Part shown: one piece after another, positions 23,553 through 31,040 of the stretch
Layout: each line of letters begins with the position of its first letter
Position numbering within the stretch: position 1 is the stretch's first letter
Assembly: GCA_035556495.1 (NCBI GenBank)
Contig: DATMEW010000172.1
Location: forward strand, 1-39,150
From: CANKHJ01 sp035556495
GTDB lineage: Bacteria; Pseudomonadota; Alphaproteobacteria; Rhizobiales; Xanthobacteraceae
DNA length: 39,150 nucleotides
Reading direction: 5' to 3'
Position numbers and translations under genes: made by a program
The notes under the pieces: model-generated
Seen by the model: the letters and a program-made list of their open reading frames with translations, nothing else
Told to the model about the DNA's origin: nothing
Database searches by the model: none

Positions 23553-24062
23553 ATGTCAGACAGGATCGAGGAGCCGCAGGGCGCCCGCGGCCGTATCCGC
23601 AATGCCCAGGATTTCTGGGGCGGCGTTGTCCTGATCGGCCTTGCGCTGATCGCATTCTACGCATCGTGGGATCTGCCCGGCATGCGCGGCTTCAGCTTCG
23701 GCCCGGGCACGACGCCGCGGCTGTTCGCCGGGTTGCTCATGCTGCTGGGCGTCGTGATTGCAGCGATCGGCTTGACCACCGACGGCCCAGCGATGCCGCG
23801 TTTCGCCATTCGCGGCCCGCTGCTGGTGACCTCGGCGATCCTGTTGTTCGCTCTCATGATCCGCCCGCTTGGCCTGGTGGTCTCCTCCTTCCTCATGTTC
23901 ATGTTCGCAGCGTCGGGATCGTCGGAAACCCGCTGGATCGAGACCACCCTCGCGGCGATCGCGCTGACCGCGTTCTGCACGATTCTGTTCGTCTATCTCC
24001 TCGGGCTGCCGTTCCAGCTCTGGCCGCGGTTCACCATCGGCGGCACGACGATCGCTTTTTGA
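23553..24062 (+). CDS. tctB: TTT transporter small membrane subunit (TctB family)
   Basis: A 169-residue inner-membrane protein with four predicted helices, at about 25-45 (GVVLIGLALIAFYASW), 65-85 (AGLLMLLGVVIAAIGL), 95-125 and 130-160. This is the TctB layout of the tripartite tricarboxylate transporter family. After the first helix comes the conserved FGPGTTPRLFAGLL segment. TctB pairs with TctA and a periplasmic binding protein to import carboxylates with sodium or protons. It is the first gene of tctB-tctA-tctC, with 30 bases to tctA. The ATG at 23553 is preferred over an in-frame ATG at 23523; neither has a strong ribosome site. Confidence 0.88.
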   Translation: MSDRIEEPQGARGRIRNAQDFWGGVVLIGLALIAFYASWDLPGMRGFSFGPGTTPRLFAGLLMLLGVVIAAIGLTTDGPAMPRFAIRGPLLVTSAILLFALMIRPLGLVVSSFLMFMFAASGSSETRWIETTLAAIALTAFCTILFVYLLGLPFQLWPRFTIGGTTIAF

Positions 24063-24092
24063 ACAGCGCCTACCTGACATCGCGGAGCGATC

Positions 24093-25604
24093 ATGTTCGA
24101 TCTCATTAACAATCTTGCGCTCGGCTTTTCGGTCGCATTCTCGGCGCAGAATCTGTTCTTTTGCCTCGTCGGCGCGCTGGTGGGAACGCTGGTCGGCGTG
24201 CTGCCCGGCGTCGGCACCGTGGCGACCATCGCCATGCTGCTGCCGATCACCTTCGGTCTGCCGCCGGTCGGCGCGCTCATCATGCTCGCCGGCATCTATT
24301 ACGGCGCTCAGTATGGTGGCTCCACGACTTCCATCCTCGTGAATATTCCCGGCGAGGCGACCTCGGTCGTCACCACGCTGGACGGTTTCCAGATGGCCAA
24401 GCAGGGCCGCGCCGGCAAGGCGCTGGCCATGGCGGCGATCGGCTCCTTTATCGCCGGCTGTTTTGCCACCATCCTGGTCGCTGCTCTCGGCGCGCCGCTC
24501 ACCTCCGTCGCGCTGCTGTTCGGGCCGACCGAATATTTCTCCCTCATGGTGCTGGGCCTGATTTTCGCGGTGGTGCTGGCGAAGGGCTCGGTGGTGAAGG
24601 CGCTGGCGATGATCGCCTTCGGCCTGCTGCTCGCCGTGGTGGGGTCGGACCTCGAGACCGGTGCCGGCCGCATGACCTTCGACCTGCCGGAACTGGCGGA
24701 CGGTATCGGCTTCGCCAATGTCGCGATGGGTGTGTTCGGCTTCGCCGAGATCATCCGCAATCTGGAGGGGAGCTCCGAGGACCGGCAGCTCGTGCAAGGC
24801 AAGATCACCGGCCTGATGCCGACCTGGGATGACCTCAAGAGCTGCTTCGGCGCGATCGCACGCGGCACCGGCATCGGCTCGCTGCTTGGCATCCTGCCGG
24901 GCGGCGGCGCGGTGATCGCGTCCTTCGCCGCCTATACCTTCGAGAAGAAGATGTCCAAGGACCCGTCGCAGTTCGGTCGCGGCGCGATCCAGGGCGTGGC
25001 TGCGCCGGAAAGCGCCAACAACGCCGCCGCGCAGACGTCCTTCATTCCGCTGCTCACTCTCGGCATTCCGCCGAATGCGGTGATGGCGCTGATGGTCGGC
25101 GCGATGACCATTCATGGCATCGTGCCCGGCCCGCAGGTGATGACCAAGCAGCCGGACCTGTTCTGGGGCATGATCGCCTCGATGTGGCTTGGCAACCTGA
25201 TGCTGGTCGTCATCAACCTGCCGCTGGTCGGCATCTGGGTGCAGCTCCTGCGGGTGCCGTACCGGCTGATGTATCCGTCCATTCTCGTGTTCTGCTGCAT
25301 TGGCATCTATTCCATCAACAACTCGCCATGGGATGTGGTGATGGCCGGCGTCTTCGGGCTGGTGGGCTACTGGCTCATCAAGCACGACTTCGAGCCCGCG
25401 CCGATGCTGCTCGGCTTCGTGCTCGGCCCGCTGATGGAGGAGAATCTCCGCCGCGCCATGCTGATCTCGCGCGGCAGCGCCGCCGTGTTCTTCACGCGGC
25501 CGATCTCCGCGGTGTTGCTGGCGATCTCGGCCCTTCTGCTGATCGTCGCTGTGCTGCCGATGATCCGCAAGCGGCGCGAGGAAGTCTTCGTCGAAGAGAG
25601 TTGA
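24093..25604 (+). CDS. tctA: TTT transporter large membrane subunit (TctA family)
   Basis: A 503-residue permease with about twelve helices, full length for TctA. Family elements are clear: GALVGTLVGVLPGVGTVATI (about 26-45) with its PGVG, YYGAQYGGSTTSILVNIPGE (about 69-88), and later SLLGILPGGGAVIASFAAY (about 265-285), the second half of the internal repeat. IQGVAAPESANNAAAQTSFI and LLTLGIPPNAVMALMVGA follow. With TctB and the binding protein downstream it forms a secondary transporter for tri- or dicarboxylates or other organic acids; the substrate cannot be read. A good GGAGCGATC precedes the ATG. A strong terminator separates it from the binding-protein gene, which may therefore be transcribed separately or in higher amount. 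Confidence 0.95.
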   Translation: MFDLINNLALGFSVAFSAQNLFFCLVGALVGTLVGVLPGVGTVATIAMLLPITFGLPPVGALIMLAGIYYGAQYGGSTTSILVNIPGEATSVVTTLDGFQMAKQGRAGKALAMAAIGSFIAGCFATILVAALGAPLTSVALLFGPTEYFSLMVLGLIFAVVLAKGSVVKALAMIAFGLLLAVVGSDLETGAGRMTFDLPELADGIGFANVAMGVFGFAEIIRNLEGSSEDRQLVQGKITGLMPTWDDLKSCFGAIARGTGIGSLLGILPGGGAVIASFAAYTFEKKMSKDPSQFGRGAIQGVAAPESANNAAAQTSFIPLLTLGIPPNAVMALMVGAMTIHGIVPGPQVMTKQPDLFWGMIASMWLGNLMLVVINLPLVGIWVQLLRVPYRLMYPSILVFCCIGIYSINNSPWDVVMAGVFGLVGYWLIKHDFEPAPMLLGFVLGPLMEENLRRAMLISRGSAAVFFTRPISAVLLAISALLLIVAVLPMIRKRREEVFVEES

Positions 25605-25632
25605 GCCCGGCCTGTCGCCTTGCGAAAGTTCG

Positions 25633-25669
25633 AAAGCCTGGCGGCGTGCCGCCAGGCTTTTTCTTTGCG
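25633..25669 (+). terminator. Rho-independent terminator after tctA
   Basis: A 13-base-pair perfect stem (AAAGCCTGGCGGC with GCCGCCAGGCTTT) followed by TTTTTCTTT. It lies about 30 bases after the tctA stop and so divides the tct cluster into tctB-tctA and tctC. Confidence 0.85.
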
Positions 25670-25806
25670 CGCGCATCGCCGCGCAGCCATTGCCCTAGAC
25701 TTTAGGTGTAACCGTCCATCCTGCCGCATGTGGCGGGTTGTCGCGCGGGGTTTTTCCGGCATAGTAGGCGCGCGGACACAAGATCCGCGCCAAAGGGAGA
25801 AGCGTC

Positions 25807-26781
25807 ATGAAGTGGAGCGGTGTGATTTTATCTGGCCTGGTTGCCGCCGGACTGACGGCGGCCCCGGCCGCCGCCCAGGAATATCCCGCGCGTAATATTA
25901 CCCTGATCGTGCCTTTTGCGGCCGGCGGCCCGACCGACGTGATCTCCCGCATCGTTGGCGACCACATGTCCCGGACGCTGGGGCAGACCATCGTGATCGA
26001 GAATGTCGTCGGCGCGGGCGGGACGACCGCGGCCACCCGCGCGGCGCGGGCGCAGCCGGATGGCTATACGCTCATCACCGGCCACATGGGCACCCATGCG
26101 GCCTCGGTCGGGCTCTATCCGAATCTCGCCTATCACCCGGCCAAGGATTTCGAGCCGGTCGGCCTTGCCGCCGGCACCCCGATCCTGATCCTGGCCAAGA
26201 AGGATCTGCCGGCAAAAGACCTGAAGGAATTCATCGCTTACGTGAAGGCCAACGAGAACAAGCTCAATCAGGCTCATGCCGGTGTCGGTTCGGTCTCGCA
26301 CACCACATGCATCCTGCTGAATTCGCAGATCGGCGTGAAGCCGGTGACTGTGCCCTTCAACGGCACCGGACCGGCGATGAATGCGCTGATCGGCGGGCAG
26401 GTCGATTACATGTGCGACCAGATCGTCAACGCCGTGCCGCAGATTCAGGGCGGCACCATCAAGACCTATGGCATCGCCACCGCCGAGCGGAACCCGGCTC
26501 TGCCGGACGTGCCGACGACGAAGGAGGCGGGCCTGCCGCAATACGAGGTCTCCGCCTGGAATGCCATCTTCGCGCCGAAGGGCACGCCGAAGCCGGTCGT
26601 GGACAAGCTGGCCGCCGCGCTGGACAAGGCGCTGGACGATCCGGCGGTGCGCAAGCGGTTGCTCGATCTCGGCAGCGACATCCCCGGTGCCGATCGCCGC
26701 GGTCCGGCCGCTCTTGGCAAGCTGGTCAGTAGCGAGATCGACCGTTGGACCCCGATCCTGAAGGATTCGGCGATCAAATAG
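25807..26781 (+). CDS. tctC: TTT (TctC/Bug) substrate-binding protein
   Basis: A 324-residue periplasmic binding protein following tctBA. The signal peptide covers about 1-23 (GVILSGLVAAGLTAAPAAAQ). Family segments: ITLIVPFAAGGPTDVISRIV (about 30-49), VIENVVGAGGTTAATRAARA, QPDGYTLITGHMGTHAAS, VPFNGTGPAMNALIGGQVDY and the late SAWNAIFAPKGTPKPVVDKL. It should deliver the substrate to the TctAB permease just upstream. Relative to the orphan at 4.6 kb it is a paralogue with a Sec-type rather than twin-Arg leader. AGGGAGAAGC precedes the ATG. It may have its own promoter, because a terminator lies between it and tctA. Confidence 0.93.
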   Translation: MKWSGVILSGLVAAGLTAAPAAAQEYPARNITLIVPFAAGGPTDVISRIVGDHMSRTLGQTIVIENVVGAGGTTAATRAARAQPDGYTLITGHMGTHAASVGLYPNLAYHPAKDFEPVGLAAGTPILILAKKDLPAKDLKEFIAYVKANENKLNQAHAGVGSVSHTTCILLNSQIGVKPVTVPFNGTGPAMNALIGGQVDYMCDQIVNAVPQIQGGTIKTYGIATAERNPALPDVPTTKEAGLPQYEVSAWNAIFAPKGTPKPVVDKLAAALDKALDDPAVRKRLLDLGSDIPGADRRGPAALGKLVSSEIDRWTPILKDSAIK

Positions 26782-26815
26782 GACAGGCCGGCCGGCCTGA
26801 ACTGGCGACCAGCGC

Positions 26816-26848
26816 AGCGGACCGTCAGGGATGGCGGTCCGCTTTTTG
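26816..26848 (+). terminator. Terminator after tctC
   Basis: AGCGGACCG and CGGTCCGCT form a 9-base-pair stem around a 10-base loop, followed directly by TTTTTG. It lies about 35 bases after the tctC stop. Between here and thyA (to 27031) I see no gene. Confidence 0.8.
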
Positions 26849-27031
26849 TCGTTCGTTCCGGTCCTGACGGTGGCGTTGCGGTTTCTCGCGCGCCGAAAAG
26901 ACAGCCCAAGGAGTGCTGCGGGAGAAAAGCGGGGACGCGAGGGCCTTCCGGCCTCCCAATCGACCGGCCGGCCCGCTATCTTCGAGGTTCGGAATCGCGA
27001 ATCCTGCGCATTCCGGCGAGGCCCGTGACCC

Positions 27032-27826
27032 ATGCGCCAATATCACGATCTGCTCGACCGCATCCTCAAGGACGGCGCCGAAAAGCACGACCGCACCGGC
27101 ACCGGCACCCGTTCGGTATTCGGACACCAGATGCGTTTCGACCTCGCGGACGGTTTTCCGCTCGTCACGACCAAGAAGCTGCATCTGCGCTCGATCGTCC
27201 ATGAATTGCTCTGGTTCCTGAAGGGCGACACCAACGTCGCCTATCTGCGTGAGAACGGCGTCACGATCTGGGACGAATGGGCGGATGCGAACGGCGACCT
27301 CGGCCCGGTCTATGGCCACCAATGGCGCTCCTGGCCGGCGCGCGACGGTGGCGCCATCGACCAGATCGCGCAGGTGGTCGAGGCGATCCGGCGGAATCCG
27401 GACTCGCGGCGGCTCATCGTCACCGCCTGGAATCCGGCGGATGTGGACCGCATGGCGCTGCCGCCGTGCCACTGCCTGTTCCAGTTTTATGTCGCCAACG
27501 GCCGGCTGTCCTGCCAGCTCTATCAGCGCTCCGCCGATGTGTTTCTCGGCGTGCCGTTCAACATCGCATCCTATGCGCTGCTGACGCTGATGGTGGCGCA
27601 GGTCACGGGCCTTGCGCCGGGCGAATTCATCCACACGCTGGGCGATGCGCATCTCTATCTCAATCATGTCGAGCAGGCCGAACTACAACTCACCCGCGCG
27701 CTGCGGCCCCTGCCGAAGCTGAAGCTGAACCCGGAGGTGCGGGACCTGTTCGCCTTCCGTTACGAAGACATCGCAGTGGAAGGCTATGATCCGCACCCGC
27801 CGATCAAGGCGCAGGTGGCGGTTTGA
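27032..27826 (+). CDS. thyA: Thymidylate synthase
   Basis: Makes dTMP from dUMP using methylenetetrahydrofolate, producing dihydrofolate. The 264-residue product has the same length as the E. coli enzyme, and the nucleophile falls at C146 in LPPCHCLFQFYV. Also readable: DRTGTGTRSVFGHQMRFDL (20-38, phosphate-binding Arg), HELLWFLKGDTNVAYLREN (57-75), WDEWAD, GPVYGHQWR (91-99), and SCQLYQRSADVFLGVPFNIA (160-179). It ends at the normal C-terminal Val. The stop overlaps a possible TTG for the next gene, the dihydrofolate reductase that regenerates its cofactor, so the two are an operon. The ATG at 27032 gives the standard N-terminus. Confidence 0.98.
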   Translation: MRQYHDLLDRILKDGAEKHDRTGTGTRSVFGHQMRFDLADGFPLVTTKKLHLRSIVHELLWFLKGDTNVAYLRENGVTIWDEWADANGDLGPVYGHQWRSWPARDGGAIDQIAQVVEAIRRNPDSRRLIVTAWNPADVDRMALPPCHCLFQFYVANGRLSCQLYQRSADVFLGVPFNIASYALLTLMVAQVTGLAPGEFIHTLGDAHLYLNHVEQAELQLTRALRPLPKLKLNPEVRDLFAFRYEDIAVEGYDPHPPIKAQVAV

Positions 27827-27876
27827 GCGGCCCGTCCGGGCGTCCGGCCGGGCATCCAGCCCTGTCCGGAGAGGGA

Positions 27877-28413
27877 ATGCCGACGCTCTCCTTCGTGGTG
27901 GCCGTGGCCGAAAACGGGGTGATGGGACGTGACGGCCAATTGCCCTTTCGCCTGAAGTCGGACCTGAAGCATTTCAAGGCGGAGACGCTGGGCAAGCCCG
28001 TTGTGATGGGGCGCAAGACCTATGAGTCCATCGGCAGGCCGCTGCCCGGCCGGACCAATATCGTCGTGACGCGGGACGCGGCCTTCGGCGCGCCGGGGAT
28101 CGTGGTCGCGACCTCCCTTGCGGCTGCCCTCGATACCGCCCGCGGCGACGCGTTTCGGCGCGGCGTTGCGGATATCGCCATCATCGGCGGGGCGGAAATA
28201 TACCGGCAACTGCTTCCGGTGGCGGACCGGCTGGTGGTCACCCATGTCGCGCTGGAGACCACGGGCGAGACGATTTTTCCGCCAATAGACCCGGCGGTCT
28301 GGGAGGTGGCGGAGCGGCGCGAACACACCGCCGGAGCGGAGGACGACGCCGATTTCGCGATTGTGACCTATCTGCGGCGCGACCGTTCTGTGCTGGAAAC
28401 TGATGGCAATTGA
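27877..28413 (+). CDS. folA: Dihydrofolate reductase
   Basis: Reduces dihydrofolate to tetrahydrofolate with NADPH; 178 residues. Seen: VVAVAENGVMGRDGQLPF (7-24), the catalytic acid D29 in LKSDLKHFK, the NADPH segment PVVMGRKTYESIGRPLPGRT (41-60), and DIAIIGGAEIYRQLLP late in the chain. At the position of E. coli W22 this enzyme has Phe (F24), which is unusual near the folate site. ATG 27877 is chosen because GGAG lies seven bases upstream and the family begins here; a TTG at 27823 overlapping the thyA stop would add 18 unmatched residues. It lies directly downstream of thyA, closing the dTMP/folate cycle. Confidence 0.93.
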   Translation: MPTLSFVVAVAENGVMGRDGQLPFRLKSDLKHFKAETLGKPVVMGRKTYESIGRPLPGRTNIVVTRDAAFGAPGIVVATSLAAALDTARGDAFRRGVADIAIIGGAEIYRQLLPVADRLVVTHVALETTGETIFPPIDPAVWEVAERREHTAGAEDDADFAIVTYLRRDRSVLETDGN

Positions 28414-28549
28414 GGCAGATAGCCGTTGCGGCGCGATGCCACGGCGGCGCGCGGCGCGTTGTAACGTGTCCACGGCTCGCCTATAACGCCGCCAAGTTAT
28501 GGACAATCGGCCGGACCTTCAGGATTCTCCGGCGGCAGGGAGTGTGTGC

Positions 28550-29731
28550 ATGTCTTGGAGCAATCAGGGCGGCGGAGGCGGCCCCTGGGGGCCGGGGCCG
28601 AAGGGCCCGTGGGGCGGGGGCGGCGGCGGTGGGCCGCAGCCTTCCGGCTCGACGCCGCCGGATCTGGAGGAACTCCTGCGCCGCAGCCAGGACAGGCTGC
28701 GCACCGTGTTCCCGGGCGGTGGCCTGGGTGGCAAGGGCATCGTGCTGCTGGTGCTTGCGGGTCTCGTCGTCTGGGGCCTGTCCGGCTTCTTTCGTGTTCA
28801 GCCCGACGAGCTTGGTGTCGTGCTGCGTTTCGGCAAGCACGTCCGCGAGGCCCAGCCGGGCCTGAACTATCATCTGCCCTATCCGATCGAGACCGCGCTG
28901 ACACCGAAGGTCACGCGCGTCAACCGCATCGATATCGGCATGCGCATCGAAGATGATCTGCGCCGCGGCACCACCATGCGGGATGTGCCGCAGGAAAGCC
29001 TGATGCTGACGGGCGACGAAAACATCGTCGATGTCGACTTCTCGGTGTTCTGGGTGATCCGCACCGATGCCGTGCGGGACTTCCTGTTCAACATCCAGCA
29101 GCCGGAAGTGACCGTGAAAGCCGTGGCGGAGAGCGCCATGCGCGAGATCATCGGCCGCTCCAACATCCAGCCGATCCTCACCGGCGCGCGGCAGAATATC
29201 GAGACCGCCGTGCATGACCTGATGCAGCGGACGCTCAACGAATACGGCGCCGGCGTGCAGATCACCCAGGTGCAGTTGCAGAAGGTCGATCCGCCGTCCC
29301 AGGTCATCGACGCCTTCCGCGACGTGCAGGCCGCCCGTGCGGACCAGGAGCGCGCGCAGAACGAGGGGCAGACCTACGCCAACAGGGTCGTGCCGGAAGC
29401 GCGCGGCCGCGCTGCGCAGATCACTCAGAATGCGGAAGCATATCGCGAACAGACCGTGGCGGAAGCCACCGGCCAGACCTCGCGCTTCCTTCAGATCTAT
29501 GAGCAATACGCCAAGGCGCCGGATGTGACGCGCCAGCGCATGTATCTCGAAACCATGGAGCGGCTGTTGAGCGGCACCGACAAGATTATTCTCGACGCGC
29601 CGACCGGCAGTGGCGGCGTGGTGCCCTATCTTCCGCTCAATGAGTTGCCGCGCCGTCCGCAGCAACAGCCGCCGGCCGGCCAGCCCGCTGCGCCGACGCA
29701 GGCCCAGCCGCTGATGGGAGGCACGCGATGA
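28550..29731 (+). CDS. hflK: FtsH protease modulator HflK
   Basis: A 393-residue inner-membrane protein of the SPFH/band 7 family. HflK and HflC assemble a large cage around the FtsH protease and regulate turnover of membrane proteins. The N-terminus is Gly/Pro/Trp-rich (residues 4-40), followed by a single helix (GIVLLVLAGLVVWGLSGFF, about 63-81). Then come the SPFH domain from VQPDELGVVLRFGKHVREAQ to about residue 280, a coiled-coil Ala/Glu/Arg-rich region (about 265-320), and a Pro/Gln-rich tail. ATG 28550 has GGGAG eight bases upstream and removes 17 unlikely residues of the longer reading. Its stop overlaps the hflC start (ATGA). Confidence 0.95.
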   Translation: MSWSNQGGGGGPWGPGPKGPWGGGGGGGPQPSGSTPPDLEELLRRSQDRLRTVFPGGGLGGKGIVLLVLAGLVVWGLSGFFRVQPDELGVVLRFGKHVREAQPGLNYHLPYPIETALTPKVTRVNRIDIGMRIEDDLRRGTTMRDVPQESLMLTGDENIVDVDFSVFWVIRTDAVRDFLFNIQQPEVTVKAVAESAMREIIGRSNIQPILTGARQNIETAVHDLMQRTLNEYGAGVQITQVQLQKVDPPSQVIDAFRDVQAARADQERAQNEGQTYANRVVPEARGRAAQITQNAEAYREQTVAEATGQTSRFLQIYEQYAKAPDVTRQRMYLETMERLLSGTDKIILDAPTGSGGVVPYLPLNELPRRPQQQPPAGQPAAPTQAQPLMGGTR

Positions 29732-30624
29732 GAGCCAATTTCATCGGCGGCGTTCTCGCCGTCATCGCGATTGTCGCACTGATCGTCGGTTATTCCGCGA
29801 TCTTCACCGTATATGAAACCCGGCAGGCGCTGGTCGTCCGTCTCGGCGAGCCGATCAAAGTCGTCACGGAGCCGGGGCTGAATTTCAAGGTGCCGCTGAT
29901 CGACACGGTCATCTATGTCGACAAGCGCATTCTCGATCTCGAAAACGCGGCGCAGGAGGTCATCGCTTCCGACCAGAAGCGTCTCGTCGTCGATGCTTTC
30001 GCGCGTTACCGGATCATCGATCCGCTGCGCTTCTATCAGACCGTGGGCTCCATCGAGGGGGCCAATTCGCGGCTCGCGACCCTGCTCAACTCGGCGCTGC
30101 GCCGCGTGCTCGGCGAGAATTCGGCGACGACGGTGGTGCGGGATGAGCGCCAGGTGCTGATGGGTCGCGTCCGCGACCAGCTCGATCGGGAGGCCGAGGC
30201 TTTCGGCATCGATGTCGTGGACGTTCGCATCCGCCGCGCCGATCTGCCGGAGCAGAACAGCCAGGCGGTGTATCAGCGGATGCAGACCGAGCGTCAGCGC
30301 GAGGCGGCGGAGTTCCGCGCCCAGGGCGTCCAGCGCGCGCAGGAGATCCGCTCCCGCGCCGATCGCGACGTGACGGTGCTGCTGGCGGAGGCCACGTCCC
30401 AGGCTGAAAAGACCCGCGGTGAGGGCGACGGCGAGCGCAATCGCATCTTTGCCGACGCCTTCAATAAGGACCCCGCCTTCTTCGCTTTCTATCGCTCGAT
30501 GCAGGCGTATGAAGCGGGTCTCAAGGCCAACGACACGCGTTTCGTGCTGAAGCCGGATTCGGAGTTCTTCCGTTTCTTCACGGACCCGACAGGCACGCGG
30601 CCCGCGGCGCAGGCGCCGCGCTGA
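29728..30624 (+). CDS. hflC: FtsH protease modulator HflC
   Basis: A 298-residue partner of HflK. An N-terminal helix (about 5-25, FIGGVLAVIAIVALIVGYSA) is followed by the SPFH domain: YETRQALVVRLGEPIKVVTE, PGLNFKVPLIDTVIYVDKRI, VVDAFARYRIIDPLRFYQTV. After the domain, ERQREAAEFRAQGVQRAQEI and ADRDVTVLLAEATSQAEKTR form the long helical region, and SEFFRFFTDP ends the chain. The family needs HflK for stability, and here the two genes are translationally coupled by an ATGA overlap. A DUF2065 gene follows after a hairpin terminator, the usual arrangement in alphaproteobacteria. Confidence 0.95.
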   Translation: MRANFIGGVLAVIAIVALIVGYSAIFTVYETRQALVVRLGEPIKVVTEPGLNFKVPLIDTVIYVDKRILDLENAAQEVIASDQKRLVVDAFARYRIIDPLRFYQTVGSIEGANSRLATLLNSALRRVLGENSATTVVRDERQVLMGRVRDQLDREAEAFGIDVVDVRIRRADLPEQNSQAVYQRMQTERQREAAEFRAQGVQRAQEIRSRADRDVTVLLAEATSQAEKTRGEGDGERNRIFADAFNKDPAFFAFYRSMQAYEAGLKANDTRFVLKPDSEFFRFFTDPTGTRPAAQAPR

Positions 30625-30665
30625 TGCGGGGCTGACGGCCCGCGCGTGGCGGGCCATGAGGACAA

Positions 30666-30696
30666 GGAAGGCCCGGTCGCTCCGGGCCTTCCGTTT
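30666..30696 (+). terminator. Terminator after hflC
   Basis: An 11-base-pair perfect stem (GGAAGGCCCGG with CCGGGCCTTCC) around a 5-base loop, followed by GTTTC. It is about 40 bases after the hflC stop. The short T run suggests only partial termination, so the DUF2065 gene may still be read through from hflKC. Confidence 0.65.
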
Positions 30697-30748
30697 CAGG
30701 CGGCCGGGGTTGAGCAGCCGGGCATGAATGCGCGACGGGGGTGAGGCG

Positions 30749-30934
30749 GTGTCCGATTTCGTCGTTGCGCTCGGCCTGGTCCTGGCTATTGAAGGGCTTC
30801 TGTTCGCGGCGTGGCCGGGCGCTGCGAAACGCGCTTTCGCCCATGTTCTGGAAACGCCGGAGGCGAGCCTCCGGCTGGTCGGTATCGTTTCGGCGGCAAT
30901 AGGCGTGGCGGTCGTCTGGTTCATTCGGGGCTGA
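30749..30934 (+). CDS. DUF2065 (YjeT-like) small membrane protein
   Basis: A 61-residue protein with two helices, FVVALGLVLAIEGLLFAAWP (about 4-23) and LRLVGIVSAAIGVAVVWFIR (about 41-60), separated by a short loop KRAFAHVLETPEAS. This is the DUF2065 family, regularly found after hflC and of unknown function. GTG 30749 is preferred: GGGGGTGAGG is directly upstream and the family is normally about 60 residues with the first helix at the very N-terminus. An ATG seven codons earlier (30728) remains possible. Position next to hflKC suggests a membrane-protease-related role, which is inference. Confidence 0.83.
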   Translation: MSDFVVALGLVLAIEGLLFAAWPGAAKRAFAHVLETPEASLRLVGIVSAAIGVAVVWFIRG

Positions 30935-31040
30935 GGCGTCCCGAAATGCCCGTGCAAAGAGAGCCACGTTATTCGTCCGACGTTTTTCCGCCGGATTTGG
31001 TAAGCTAGCTGCAACGAGCCATAGCGGGAGCCAGAATTTC

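Noticed and set aside
23556..25676. Very long minus-strand open frame opposite tctB and tctA (about 700 codons)
   Set aside because: It is antisense to two clear membrane-protein genes, is rich in His/Arg/Asp/Gln as expected from the complement of GC-rich helices, and has no family features.
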